Below are positions 32,310 through 40,960 of a stretch of DNA of 41,049 nucleotides, piece after piece; position 1 is the first letter of the stretch; each line of letters begins with the position of its first letter. The notes beneath the pieces are model-generated. The model had not been told where the DNA came from. It saw only the letters and a list, made by a program, of their open reading frames with translations, and did not search any database. The DNA is from JAZDLO01 sp043801935. Lineage in GTDB: Bacteria; Actinomycetota; Thermoleophilia; RBG-16-64-13. The stretch covers positions 1 to 41,049 of the forward strand of contig JAZDLO010000033.1 of the NCBI GenBank assembly GCA_043801935.1. The letters run 5' to 3'. Made by a program: the position numbers and the translations under genes.

Positions 32310-33723
32310 CGAAGCCTCCCGGGAGACCACCACCCTGGCCGGACGCCTTGAAGCCTTGGTCGGGAGCGACCGGGTGTCCCTGGGATCGGAAGCTGCTATC
32401 CACGGCATGCGTGCGCCCGTGGGAGTGCGTCCGGCCGACGACCAGCAACTGGGCAAGGTACTCGCCCTTGCCGATTCTGAGGGTCTCGCCGCGTGCATAA
32501 CGGGAGGAGCGACCAAGCTGGACTGGGGCAATCGTCCCGATCGCTTCGATCTCCTCATCAACACCGGGGACATGCGCGGCTTCTCTGACGTCGACGCAGA
32601 TAACCTCAGCCTATCGGTCGCCGCCGGCACCCCGGTAGCCGAGGTGCGCGCCAAGGCTCGGGCCATGGACCGCCTGCTCCCTCTCGACCCCAGCCGACCG
32701 AGCGCGGCCACCGTGGGGGGCGTCACGGCCACCGGCGACCAGGGCGCCCGGGGAGCCGGCTACGGCGGCCTAAGAGATGTGGTGCTCGGCCTCAGAGCGG
32801 TCCTTGCCGACGGCAGTTCGGTGAGGTTCGGGGGGCGGACCATGAAGAACGTCACCGGCTACGACATGACCAAACTGTTCATCGGCTCTTTCGGTGTATT
32901 GGGAGTGATAACCGAGGTCACCTATCGCCTGCTCCCCCGCCCCGAAACGCAGGCACTGATAGCCGTCCCACTGGCTTCGCTCGATCATGGGAAGGACATC
33001 GTGGCCCAGATCCTTGACTCGTATCTGCAGCCCTTGGCGCTGGAGGTGATCTCATCGGGCTTTGCTCATCTGGCCGGGGTGGCCGCCTGGGCCGGCCTGG
33101 CCGGCGCGGCCGGTGCGGTGCCCTCGGATGATGCTGCGCCCTCGGCTGCGGCTGATCTCATCCCCGGAGACGGCTACCTTCTTCTGGCTGGATTCGCGGG
33201 CCACCGGGCCGCGGTCTCCCGTTCGGTCGCAGAGGTCCGCGAGCGATCCGGCGTTCCCAGCGCAGCGATCCTGGAAGACGTCGAAGCCGAGTCCTTTTTC
33301 GAGGCCTTATCCGAAACCGGCGTCGGGGCAGCAGAGTCCGGTCCCTCTCTGACCGCCCGGTCCACCGTGCCGATCGGTTCGGTGTGGGAACTTGCTCGAA
33401 CGGCTGAGTCTAGGGCGGGGGCGATCGGAGCGCCCCTTGGTCTCCGCATCGGCGCATCTCGAGGGACCCTCGACTTACATATGGGCGAAGGGAAGAGCCA
33501 CGGATCGGACCGGGGGAGCCTGACCACCTGTATGACCGACCTCCGTCGCGAAGCAGTGGCAATGGGGGGCCAGTTCACGGTGACGCGCGGGCTGGCGATG
33601 CTGTCGCCGCATTTCGACGCCTGGGGAGATCCCGATGCGGCTGTTCAGCTCATGAAACGGGTGAAGGAACGGTTCGATCCCCACCGCGTTCTCAATCCAG
33701 GCCGTTTTGTGGGAGGGATCTGA
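32302..33723 (+). CDS. glcE: Glycolate oxidase subunit GlcE-like (FAD-binding)
   Basis: 473 aa from GTG 32302, overlapping the glcD stop by 8 nt; start is set by that overlap since no ribosome site is visible. FAD_binding_4 motifs: TGGATKLDWGN (about 67-77), LSVAAGTPVAEVR (about 104-116) and MKNVTGYDMTKLFIGSFGVLGVITEVTYRLLPRP (about 182-215). The C-terminal half matches GlcE. An Ala-rich insert (about 258-290) separates the two halves. GlcE is required with GlcD and GlcF for the complex. Confidence 0.9.
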   Translation: MLNEASRETTTLAGRLEALVGSDRVSLGSEAAIHGMRAPVGVRPADDQQLGKVLALADSEGLAACITGGATKLDWGNRPDRFDLLINTGDMRGFSDVDADNLSLSVAAGTPVAEVRAKARAMDRLLPLDPSRPSAATVGGVTATGDQGARGAGYGGLRDVVLGLRAVLADGSSVRFGGRTMKNVTGYDMTKLFIGSFGVLGVITEVTYRLLPRPETQALIAVPLASLDHGKDIVAQILDSYLQPLALEVISSGFAHLAGVAAWAGLAGAAGAVPSDDAAPSAAADLIPGDGYLLLAGFAGHRAAVSRSVAEVRERSGVPSAAILEDVEAESFFEALSETGVGAAESGPSLTARSTVPIGSVWELARTAESRAGAIGAPLGLRIGASRGTLDLHMGEGKSHGSDRGSLTTCMTDLRREAVAMGGQFTVTRGLAMLSPHFDAWGDPDAAVQLMKRVKERFDPHRVLNPGRFVGGI

Positions 33724-35093
33724 TGGCAGTCGATCCCAGCAGCGGACCGCCCGAAGAATTCCGAGCCCTCTACGACCACGTGGTCACTTGTGGTAAGTGC
33801 GGGTTCTGTCAGCCCACCTGCCCGATATTCCGGGCGACAGGGCGCGAAGGGCACGTGGCCCGGGGCAAGGTAGCCCTCTACCGCAACATCATCGAAGGGC
33901 GAACGGAGATCGGGCCCGACGCAAAGGACGCCTTCGCCAACTGCCTGCTCTGCCGCGCGTGCACCGAGAACTGTTTCTCGGCTGTGAAAACCGACGAGGT
34001 CGTCATGTCTTTCCGCCACGCTTACGCGCAGCGCTTCGGGCGCGGTTTCCTCCAGCGTAGGGTCTTTCGCAGCCTACTCCCCCGGCCCCGCCTGATGCGA
34101 GGCTTGGTCAGAAGCCTGTGGGCCCTGCGCAAGACAGGCCTGGCCGACGCCGCCCGGCGGATCGGCCTTGTCGGCCTCCTCAACCCCAAGCTGGAGCGCG
34201 CCCTGGAGTTGCGTGCCGGCACACCCGGGCCTCTTCTCCATACCCGACTTGCCAAGCACGAGACAGGCGGCTCCGATGGACGACCCCGGGTGGGCTACTG
34301 GATGTCGTGCGGATACAACTACGTCCTGCCCGATGTGGGGGAAGCGACGGTCCGAGTGCTGGAGCGCTTGGGGATGGCGGTGGAGGTGCTCGACAATTGT
34401 TGTTGCGGCCTCGCCGCCCATGGCTATGGCGACCGCGAAGCGGCCGCCAAGCTCGCTCGGGACAACCTCCAAAGACTCGGCGACCTCGACCGGTTCGAGG
34501 CCATCGTGTCCGAATGTGGCAGCTGCTCCGGGCACCTCAAGGAGTACCCCGAAGTTCTGGCCGATGACCCAGTGTGGGTGGAGCGGGCGACCCGACTGAA
34601 AGAAAAGACGCGGAGCTTCAGTGAGTTCGTCGCGGAGCGGGGAGGAATGGCGCCGTTGCTCGTCGACCGGTCGACCGGCGTGGCCGCATCCGAAGCCACT
34701 GCGGCCGAGGCCGCCACAGCCGAGACTGCCACCCAGACCGTGGTCACCTATCATGACCCCTGCCATCTCGGTCGCCGTTACCAGAACGTGGTGTCTCAAC
34801 CCCGGCAGCTCCTACAGTCGCTCCCGGGCCTCACCTTCCGTGAGGCGACCGAATCCGACGCCTGCTGCGGGGCCGCGGGGACCTACGGGGTGCTCCACCC
34901 CGAAACTTCGGCCACCATCATCGAACGTAAGATGGGTTTCATCAGGGACACGGGCGCCTCGGTCGTGGTGACCGAGTGCCCTTCGTGCATGATGCAGCTC
35001 AGCTTCGGCGCTCAGAGGGCCGGTCTAGACGTCTCCGTCCTGAATATCAGTCAGATGTGTGACAGTGCGGCCGGGCCGGGTTCTCCAGAATGA
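33723..35093 (+). CDS. glcF: Glycolate oxidase iron-sulfur subunit GlcF-like
   Basis: 456 aa; ATG 33723 shares its A with the glcE TGA, and GGGAGG precedes it. Two N-terminal [4Fe-4S] clusters: Cys23/26/29/33 and Cys74/77/80/84. Two CCG domains follow: DNCCCG to SECGSCSGHL (about 221-265) and YHDPCHLGR to DACCGAAGTYG to ECPSCMMQL (about 343-425), so the heterodisulfide-reductase-like cysteine sets are complete. An Ala/Thr-rich low-complexity run (about 319-338) lies between the CCG domains. It takes electrons from the flavoprotein subunits to the quinone pool. Confidence 0.93.
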   Translation: MAVDPSSGPPEEFRALYDHVVTCGKCGFCQPTCPIFRATGREGHVARGKVALYRNIIEGRTEIGPDAKDAFANCLLCRACTENCFSAVKTDEVVMSFRHAYAQRFGRGFLQRRVFRSLLPRPRLMRGLVRSLWALRKTGLADAARRIGLVGLLNPKLERALELRAGTPGPLLHTRLAKHETGGSDGRPRVGYWMSCGYNYVLPDVGEATVRVLERLGMAVEVLDNCCCGLAAHGYGDREAAAKLARDNLQRLGDLDRFEAIVSECGSCSGHLKEYPEVLADDPVWVERATRLKEKTRSFSEFVAERGGMAPLLVDRSTGVAASEATAAEAATAETATQTVVTYHDPCHLGRRYQNVVSQPRQLLQSLPGLTFREATESDACCGAAGTYGVLHPETSATIIERKMGFIRDTGASVVVTECPSCMMQLSFGAQRAGLDVSVLNISQMCDSAAGPGSPE

Positions 35094-35118
35094 CCGGGGG
35101 GAGTCGGTCGACCGAAGA

Positions 35119-35142
35119 CCGCCCCTCCCCGTAAGGGGGCGG
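35119..35142 (+). terminator. Hairpin between convergent glcF and trxB
   Basis: CCGCCCC (35119-35125), ten-base loop, GGGGCGG (35136-35142), then CTTGCC. It lies 26 nt after the glcF stop and could serve both directions. Confidence 0.5.
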
Positions 35143-35193
35143 GCTTGCCGGCCCCGCGTCCCCGTCTTTTCCGTCAGCGACCGGTCTCGGCTA

Positions 35194-36132
35194 TCAGGGG
35201 GTGCAGATCCTCGTGTCGAGGTAGTGCATCGCGTGGTAGACGGCGAAGGCTCCCCGGGCGCAGGCAGTCACCACCTGCTTTAACTCGTAGGCCGCCACAT
35301 CGCCGGCTGCGTAGAGACCCGGGCGCGAGGTCAGGCTGTTTTGATCGACCGTGACGAAACCTCTCTCGTCGAGCTCACACAGGTCGGCCACCAAGGAGCT
35401 CTGGGCATCGATGCCGACGAACATGAACACTCCATCCACGGGCAGGGTCTTCTCGCCGCCGTTCTCCTTGGAGTGCAGTCGCACGCCGCTCACCTTCCCG
35501 TCCTCTCCTACAATCTCCTCGATCACGTAGGAGAGGTGCATGGTGATCTTGGGGTTGATGAAGCACAGCTCCTGGATGCAGGGAGTGGCCCGCAGCTCGT
35601 CACGACGATGGATGAGGTGCACCTCCGAGGCGAACTTGCTGAGGAAGAGCGCCTCCTGGGTGGCGGCGTCTCCCCCGCCTATCACAGCGACCACCTTATC
35701 CCTGTAGAGGGGTCCGTCGCAGGTTGCGCACCAGGACACGCCCCGCCCCGAGAATTTCGCTTCGCCGGGTACCCCGAGCTTCTTGGGGATCGCCCCCGTG
35801 GCTAGTATGACCGCGCGAGCCTCGACTTCCTCATCGTCCACGGTAAGAACGAAATCACATCCTTTGGGCTGGATGGCCTGCACCGGGGACAGAGTGCGAA
35901 ACTCTGCGCCAAAGTTCTGAGCTTGGCGCAGCATGAGATCCGCCAACACGTCGCCCGAGATGCCGTCCGGAAACCCTGGGTAGTTCTCCACCCAAGACGC
36001 CGTGACCATCTGACCCCCGGTCAGCCCGGCCTCGAAGACCACCGTCCTGGCGCGAGCCCTCGAGCCGTAGAGCGCCGCCGTCAACCCCGCCGGCCCGCCG
36101 CCCACGATCGCGATATCTATTATGTCCGGCAC
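35194..36132 (-). CDS. trxB: Thioredoxin-disulfide reductase
   Basis: 312 aa from GTG 36132. AGGAGG (plus 36138-36143) sits 5 nt upstream, while the longer ATG-started frame lacks a site. FAD motif IAIVGGGPAGLTAA (8-21), redox pair CATC (135-138), NADPH motif VIGGGDAATQEA (150-161) with HRRDELRA, and the second FAD motif GLYAAGDVA are all present. It reduces thioredoxin with NADPH. It is convergent with glcF and divergent from the ABM gene. Confidence 0.94.
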   Translation of the reverse strand: MPDIIDIAIVGGGPAGLTAALYGSRARARTVVFEAGLTGGQMVTASWVENYPGFPDGISGDVLADLMLRQAQNFGAEFRTLSPVQAIQPKGCDFVLTVDDEEVEARAVILATGAIPKKLGVPGEAKFSGRGVSWCATCDGPLYRDKVVAVIGGGDAATQEALFLSKFASEVHLIHRRDELRATPCIQELCFINPKITMHLSYVIEEIVGEDGKVSGVRLHSKENGGEKTLPVDGVFMFVGIDAQSSLVADLCELDERGFVTVDQNSLTSRPGLYAAGDVAAYELKQVVTACARGAFAVYHAMHYLDTRICTP

Positions 36133-36315
36133 GCCTTCCTCCTGTGAGTGGTGACCCATATGCGCCGCTATCATTCCCTGGCCCCCTTAAGTCTACCCCT
36201 GCGGAGGCACAGACACACGCGGTCCGTCGCAACACTACGGCGCTCGCCCCTAGGCACCGCCCTCACATTCTGCGAGAATCGGGGCATCCGTACAGAGCCA
36301 GACAGGGAGCGCCAT

Positions 36316-36675
36316 ATGGCCGACGAATCGTTCCGCCTGATCGTGCGTCAGAGCATCAAGCCCGGGAGGCTCGAGGAATTCAAGAAGTTGGCTACGGAGT
36401 ACACCGCGGCGGCCGAGGCGAACGAGCCCACGACTCGGGGATACGAGTGGTTCGTTGCTGAGGACGGCTCGGCCTGCTACCTGAACGAGTTCTACGGTAG
36501 CTCTGAGGCGTTCTTGCTCCACTTCGGCAATCTGGGACCGAAGTTGGGGGCCATGCTCGAGATATCACCCATGGAGGAGATGATCGTCCTCGGCGAACCC
36601 AGCCAACACGTACGGGACATGCTGACCGGGCATGGAGCCAAGTTCTACGCGCCTCACGTAGGTTTCGCGCGCTGA
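36316..36675 (+). CDS. ABM-domain (antibiotic biosynthesis monooxygenase-like) protein
   Basis: 119 aa from ATG 36316 (AGGGAG 6 nt upstream). A single alpha/beta-barrel ABM-type domain opens FRLIVRQSIKPGRLEEFKKLATEYTAAAEANEPTTRGYEW (split about 6-45) and continues with LNEFYGSSEAFLLHFGNLGPKL. It is unlike the first ABM gene at 11039 in detail. The function (monooxygenase, isomerase or ligand-binding) cannot be told. Confidence 0.82.
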   Translation: MADESFRLIVRQSIKPGRLEEFKKLATEYTAAAEANEPTTRGYEWFVAEDGSACYLNEFYGSSEAFLLHFGNLGPKLGAMLEISPMEEMIVLGEPSQHVRDMLTGHGAKFYAPHVGFAR

Positions 36676-36745
36676 GCGTGACGCAAGTGCAAGCTGCGGC
36701 GGTCGGGCGCGGCCCAGGCACAGACTATGCGTCCGCGCGCGCTGG

Positions 36746-37453
36746 CTACGGGGAGCGGATCTCCACGCCCCGCAGTTCGACGGCTTTGTCGGCCGGATAG
36801 ATGGTGAGCACGAAGGGCCCGCGGGGAATAGCGTTGGCGATGATGGCGCTCGCGGAGCCGTCGGTCTCTTTGAGCCGGGCCCAGTAGCCCACCTTGCCGG
36901 TGACCACCCCGTCATAGGTCCCGGGGGAGATATCCTCGCCCACGATGTATACCCCGTCTCGATAGGTGCTGCCTGCACCGGATGAGCCGGGAACAGTGGT
37001 CGACGTCGAGGTTTGGCCGCTCGATCGTGCCTGCTCGAGTTCGGCCTTCAACACCTCGTTCTCGCGGTAGTAAGTCCAGTTTCGGTCTTCGGACTGCGAC
37101 CGGGCCTTCTGCAGCTGGCCCAGCTGAGCCCGGGTCTCGGTGAGCACCGCCGCGTCACCGGCGGCCTGTGAACGGGCGATGAAGAAACCGGTCAACACCC
37201 CGACGAGCAGCATCACAAGAGCAGCGACGATCCAAATCAGGTGCGAACCCACCTTCTGTCGTACCGTCCGTGGCTCGACCGCTCGAATGGCCTGAGATGT
37301 AAGCCGTCCGTCCGTCGGGGGCTCCGGAGACGGCGACGGCTCCATGTGGCGCGCCGGCGCCGCGGGTGGCGTCGTCGCGGGCCCCTTCGCATGCCCACTC
37401 TCTGGTGGAAGCGGCTTCTTCTGGGCGGGAGTGTCGAGGTCCCAATCGTCCAT
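36746..37453 (-). CDS. Membrane-anchored protein with DGVY/DISPGTY domain
   Basis: 235 aa from ATG 37453; ATG 37465 is an alternative and no ribosome site is clear. A Pro-rich cytoplasmic region (1-65) leads to a membrane helix (about 71-94, LIWIVAALVMLLVGVLTGFFIA), a coiled coil (about 98-145), a Thr/Ser linker and a C-terminal domain (about 165-235) with DGVYIVGEDISPGTYDGVV and YWARLKETDG. This C-terminal domain recurs in secreted or anchored proteins of Gram-positive high-GC bacteria, with unknown function. Divergent from the next gene. Confidence 0.75.
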   Translation of the reverse strand: MDDWDLDTPAQKKPLPPESGHAKGPATTPPAAPARHMEPSPSPEPPTDGRLTSQAIRAVEPRTVRQKVGSHLIWIVAALVMLLVGVLTGFFIARSQAAGDAAVLTETRAQLGQLQKARSQSEDRNWTYYRENEVLKAELEQARSSGQTSTSTTVPGSSGAGSTYRDGVYIVGEDISPGTYDGVVTGKVGYWARLKETDGSASAIIANAIPRGPFVLTIYPADKAVELRGVEIRSP

Positions 37454-37500
37454 TGCGGTTATCATCGTAGCAGCATCCACTGATCGACGGCGGTGCGACC

Positions 37501-38028
37501 GTGGCAACGCTCAACGCTGGATCGACAAAGATCGGCAGGGCATGGATCATCATCCCTGCTGTCATAGTGGCGATCGCGGTGATCGGCTTGGTGGTATCGA
37601 GCTTCCAGAAGGAGGCCGGCCTCGTGGCGCCCAGCGACAGCGGGCGCGCCGCCGTGGCCGCCGCTGCCGAGGTCGATCAGGCTTTGGCGGCCGGCACCGA
37701 CTCCGATGCATATGCCGATTTCAGCGCGGCCCTCCTGGTGGCGACGGTGGCTCACAAGAACATGGTGGTTGCCAACCCGGCCGACACCAGACTGGACCAT
37801 CTGCTTGTCAGCACCCTCGACTGCTTCGCAGCGGTCCGCGAAGCGTGGCAGGCACAGCTCGGCCACGCCTGGGATCCGCAGACGCAGGGCCGGCCGGAAT
37901 ACTGGTCCGCCCTCCATCCCTTTGTGGAGATCACCACCGGCGGTCCGTTGGCGCCCGAGGACATCCGCCGGCTTTGCGGTACCCAAGCCGCCGGATTCCT
38001 GGAAAAGGCGATCGACCTGGCCGACTGA
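37501..38028 (+). CDS. Anchored hypothetical protein
   Basis: 175 aa, GTG start. One membrane helix (about 14-34, WIIIPAVIVAIAVIGLVVSSF) is followed by an all-helical extracytoplasmic part (about 45-175) with a single Cys pair (Cys107, Cys158). TATCAT (37460-37465) could be its -10. I do not recognise a family. The divergent start close to the DGVY gene may mean shared regulation. Confidence 0.72.
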   Translation: MATLNAGSTKIGRAWIIIPAVIVAIAVIGLVVSSFQKEAGLVAPSDSGRAAVAAAAEVDQALAAGTDSDAYADFSAALLVATVAHKNMVVANPADTRLDHLLVSTLDCFAAVREAWQAQLGHAWDPQTQGRPEYWSALHPFVEITTGGPLAPEDIRRLCGTQAAGFLEKAIDLAD

Positions 38029-38106
38029 ACCGGTCGACGCGTCACGGAATCCGCGCACTCGCCGCGGAGAGCCCGCACAACCTTGGAGAGCGGGTATCGC
38101 CCGCCG

Positions 38107-39963
38107 TTATTCGACCGCGGCCATCGACGTGGCCACCTTGAGCAACTGTGCCCGGCTAAGCGCCGAGGCCAGAGTGTTCGAAACCCAACGCAGCACCCCG
38201 TCGCGCTCCCACCAGATACGCTCCACCGTCTTCGCCGTGCCTACCACGGTGAAGACGGTGCCGTCCACCACCACGTGCTCGCCCGGCAGGGCGGCGGGAG
38301 CATCGACGAAGGTGGTCTGCACGAGGCCGAGGTACTGTTCTCCGCTCGCAAGGCGGTAGCTCATGGAAAGTGACGCCCTCGCGCCCTCGTCGGTCTCGAT
38401 CGTGTAGGCGCGGCTGCCCGCGTAGCGGCAGCCCGGTGGCAACCACCCCGGCATTTCCGCGGGAAGTCCCGCCTGCTGCTCCAGGTACCGCCACTGAGCC
38501 AGTTCCACGCCCTCCAGGTTCGCCGTCGAGGCGGGGACGGCCGCGTCTGCTGTCACGAGCACGACCACTCGGCGGAGGTCGTTGTCCTCGGCCAGTGTTC
38601 GGATCCCCAAAGCTTGCGCGATCTGAGCAGCTTCGACCACCCGGCTGCGCTCCATCTGAGCCGGGTAGAGAACCGTGGACTCGCCCGCGGACGCGCCCAC
38701 AGCGTTGTCGGCCACCGCCGACGAATCGGAGGAAGCGGCAGAGGCCACGTTCGCTCCCTTTCCCCGCAGATACGCGCGGATCGCCGCGGTCTTCGCCTGG
38801 CCCGCTCCCCGGTCACGCACCTCCACCCGGATGCCTGACAGGTCGATCTCGTTCGATCGGGGGCCGAGATCACCGTCTCCGGTGGTCACGGTCCGTTTCT
38901 CCTCAGGCGGAGTGAGCAGGTCTTTCACCGAAGCGTTCACTTGAGCCCGTGTCGACACCACGAAGGCCAGACCGTCGATCGTCTGGTCGGCTCCGGGAAG
39001 CACCACCTGCTTGATCCGAGCCATATCGAGATGCCCGAGCCACCAGGCTAACCGGATGGCGTCCAGGGCCCCGATCTCGGTGGCGACATGATCCATCAGC
39101 GTGGAGAGAGCCGCCGGCACCTTCGTAGCCTTGTCCCACGAGAACAACTGCTCTTTCGCAGCCCGAAGGAAGTTCTGCTGCCTTTGGATACGCGCCCAGT
39201 CATGATCCAGATCGTGCCGGGTGCGCACGTATCGGAGGGCGGCGTCGCCGTCGAGCCGCTGATACCCTGGCTGCAGATCGATTCGCAGGAGCCTCTCGCC
39301 GTCGTCGTAGTAGCGACGATCGACGTCGACGTAGACGCCTCCCAGTTTGTCGATGGCCGCCTGGAAGCCTCTGAAATCCACGCGCACGTAGTGATCGATC
39401 TTGATACCCAACAACTGCCGTATGGTCCGGATAGCGAGCGCGTCGCCCCCCAAGGCGTAGGCCGCATTCAGCTTCTGGGTGCCGTACTTGCCCAGGTCTA
39501 CCCGTAGATCGCGCGGCAGAGAGAGGATAGAAAGGTAGCCCTGATCAGGATCCACATGCACCAGCATCATGGTGTCGGAGCGGCCGTACTTCTCACCGCT
39601 GGAGTCGCGCTTGTCGGCGCCCAGCAAAAGGATGTTCATCCCTCCCGGAGCGCCGGGATCGAACAGCGTGGTCGTGGTCGTGGCTGGGGTCGTGGCTGGG
39701 GTCGTGGTCGCCGACGAGGAGCCGCTGGATCCGGTGCTCGAGCCGGCGGGGATGACCGTCGTCGACAATGGGTCCGACGCACTGACGGCCTCCCGCAGCG
39801 CCTCGCGGGCCTCGTCTATCCCAGGCTGATCGTGGGCTTTGGACAGAGTGCAGGAGATCCACGCGTAGGCCCCACCCGCGCCCAGTGAGATGAGCACTAC
39901 CAGGATTCCCACGCCGAGCAGAGCCCGGTGCAACCATCGTGAACGCCGAGACCGATCGGGCAT
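38107..39963 (-). CDS. LytR-CpsA-Psr protein with LytR_C and DUF4367-like domains
   Basis: 618 aa. Membrane helix 14-36, Thr/Ser/Pro linker (about 65-100), LCP domain 109-275 with NILLLGADKRD (110-120), GRSDTMMLVHVD (127-138), SLPRDLRV (148-155), NAAYALGG and the Arg-rich RYVRTRHDLDHDWARIQRQQ (244-263). These are the phosphate-binding Asp/Arg residues of the family. A LytR_C domain (about 374-471) follows, and then an additional domain (about 498-614) with LPGEHVVVDGTVFTVVG, IWWERDGVLRWVS and LLKVATSM, resembling DUF4367. LCP enzymes transfer undecaprenyl-linked polymers to peptidoglycan. A 4th-domain fusion of this kind is unusual. Confidence 0.9.
   Translation of the reverse strand: MPDRSRRSRWLHRALLGVGILVVLISLGAGGAYAWISCTLSKAHDQPGIDEAREALREAVSASDPLSTTVIPAGSSTGSSGSSSATTTPATTPATTTTTLFDPGAPGGMNILLLGADKRDSSGEKYGRSDTMMLVHVDPDQGYLSILSLPRDLRVDLGKYGTQKLNAAYALGGDALAIRTIRQLLGIKIDHYVRVDFRGFQAAIDKLGGVYVDVDRRYYDDGERLLRIDLQPGYQRLDGDAALRYVRTRHDLDHDWARIQRQQNFLRAAKEQLFSWDKATKVPAALSTLMDHVATEIGALDAIRLAWWLGHLDMARIKQVVLPGADQTIDGLAFVVSTRAQVNASVKDLLTPPEEKRTVTTGDGDLGPRSNEIDLSGIRVEVRDRGAGQAKTAAIRAYLRGKGANVASAASSDSSAVADNAVGASAGESTVLYPAQMERSRVVEAAQIAQALGIRTLAEDNDLRRVVVLVTADAAVPASTANLEGVELAQWRYLEQQAGLPAEMPGWLPPGCRYAGSRAYTIETDEGARASLSMSYRLASGEQYLGLVQTTFVDAPAALPGEHVVVDGTVFTVVGTAKTVERIWWERDGVLRWVSNTLASALSRAQLLKVATSMAAVE
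39668..39712. repeat. Repetitive Thr-Pro linker DNA in the LCP gene
   Basis: Imperfect GTCGTGGCTGGG units (12 bp, two perfect copies near 39677-39700) with flanking GTGGTC units encode the TTTPATTPATTTTT linker. Likely slippage-prone. Confidence 0.7.
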
Positions 39964-39984
39964 CTTGGAGCCCCCGCGCTAGAC

Positions 39985-40791
39985 CTAACCCAGAGCCACG
40001 TCCAGAAGCATCATGATGGCGAACCCGGCCATGGCGCCCCCCGTGGCCAGGTCGGTGTTACCGCCCCTTTGCGATTCGGGGATGACCTCCTCCACCACTA
40101 CAAAGATCATAGCCCCGGCCGCAAAGGCCAGCGTGTACGGGAGGATAGGTCGCGCCAGCGTGACAGCGGTCGCGCCGATCACCGCCGCGACGGGCTCGAC
40201 CACCGCTGACAGCTGGCCGAAGAAGAAGCTCTTTCGCCGCGACATCCCTGTCCCCCTCAGCGGCAAGGCCACGGCCGTGCCTTCGGGTAGGTTCTGTATA
40301 CCGATACCGACGGCGAGCGCCAGCGCCGCCGCCAGCGTGGTGCCCCCCTCCTGCGCTACCGCACCGAAGGCGACCCCCACAGCCAGACCCTCGGGGATGT
40401 TGTGCAGGGTGATGGCGGCCATCAGGAGAGCGCTGCGGCTCCACGAGGTCTTGATACCCTCCGCATGGTCGGAGGAGAGACCGGGGTGAAGGTGGGGCAG
40501 CACGCGGTCGAGCACGGAGAGGAATATCCCGCCAACGATGAACCCCACCAGCGCGGGCATCCAGCCCGGCAGCCCGTCGGCCTCAGCCAGGTCTATGGCC
40601 GGGATCAAGAGCGACCAGACGCTGGCCGCGATCATGACCCCAGCGGCGAACCCCAGCATGAGATCGAGCATGCGCCGGTTCATGGTCTTCATCCCGAAGA
40701 CCAGGGAAGCACCGACGGCCGTCATGAACCACGTGAACACCGTGGCCAAGAAGGCCTGCAAGATCGGGTTCAACTCACCGAAGGATGGCAA
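39985..40791 (-). CDS. ZIP-family metal transporter (ZupT/GufA-like)
   Basis: 268 aa from TTG 40791, with AAGGAG about 8 nt upstream. About eight membrane helices. The binuclear metal site is recognisable: HNIPEG (130-135) in TM4 and QNLPEG (166-171) in TM5, where the usual His of TM5 (HNxPEG/H) is Gln. A His-containing loop (HPGLSSDHAEG) lies between TM3 and TM4. It moves Zn, Fe or Mn into the cytoplasm; direction and metal are inferred from the family. Confidence 0.93.
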   Translation of the reverse strand: MPSFGELNPILQAFLATVFTWFMTAVGASLVFGMKTMNRRMLDLMLGFAAGVMIAASVWSLLIPAIDLAEADGLPGWMPALVGFIVGGIFLSVLDRVLPHLHPGLSSDHAEGIKTSWSRSALLMAAITLHNIPEGLAVGVAFGAVAQEGGTTLAAALALAVGIGIQNLPEGTAVALPLRGTGMSRRKSFFFGQLSAVVEPVAAVIGATAVTLARPILPYTLAFAAGAMIFVVVEEVIPESQRGGNTDLATGGAMAGFAIMMLLDVALG

Positions 40792-40960
40792 TCTGGACTC
40801 CTTCTCGCGCTATCGGCGGTCGTCGCGGCCCGGGTGGGTCGCTTCACGCAGTCTCCATCTTAGGCGACGGTGACAAACGACTCAACCGGGGCGGCCCTGG
40901 TAAGAGCGCCGCATCCCGGTGCCCGCCGGGCTTTGTTGGCATTCCGAAAGCAATCATGTC
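40792..40960. other. Divergent intergenic region at right edge
   Basis: Between the ZIP gene and a possible partial gene. It has a small hairpin CCCGG-(6)-CCGGG at 40915-40930 followed by CTTTGTT on the plus strand. No other feature is seen. Confidence 0.3.

Noticed and set aside
30621..32732. 703-codon open frame on the minus strand opposite glcD/glcE
   Set aside because: It is fully antisense to well-matched flavoprotein genes, has skewed Arg/Ser/Pro composition and shows no family motif. Long antisense frames are common in GC-rich DNA.
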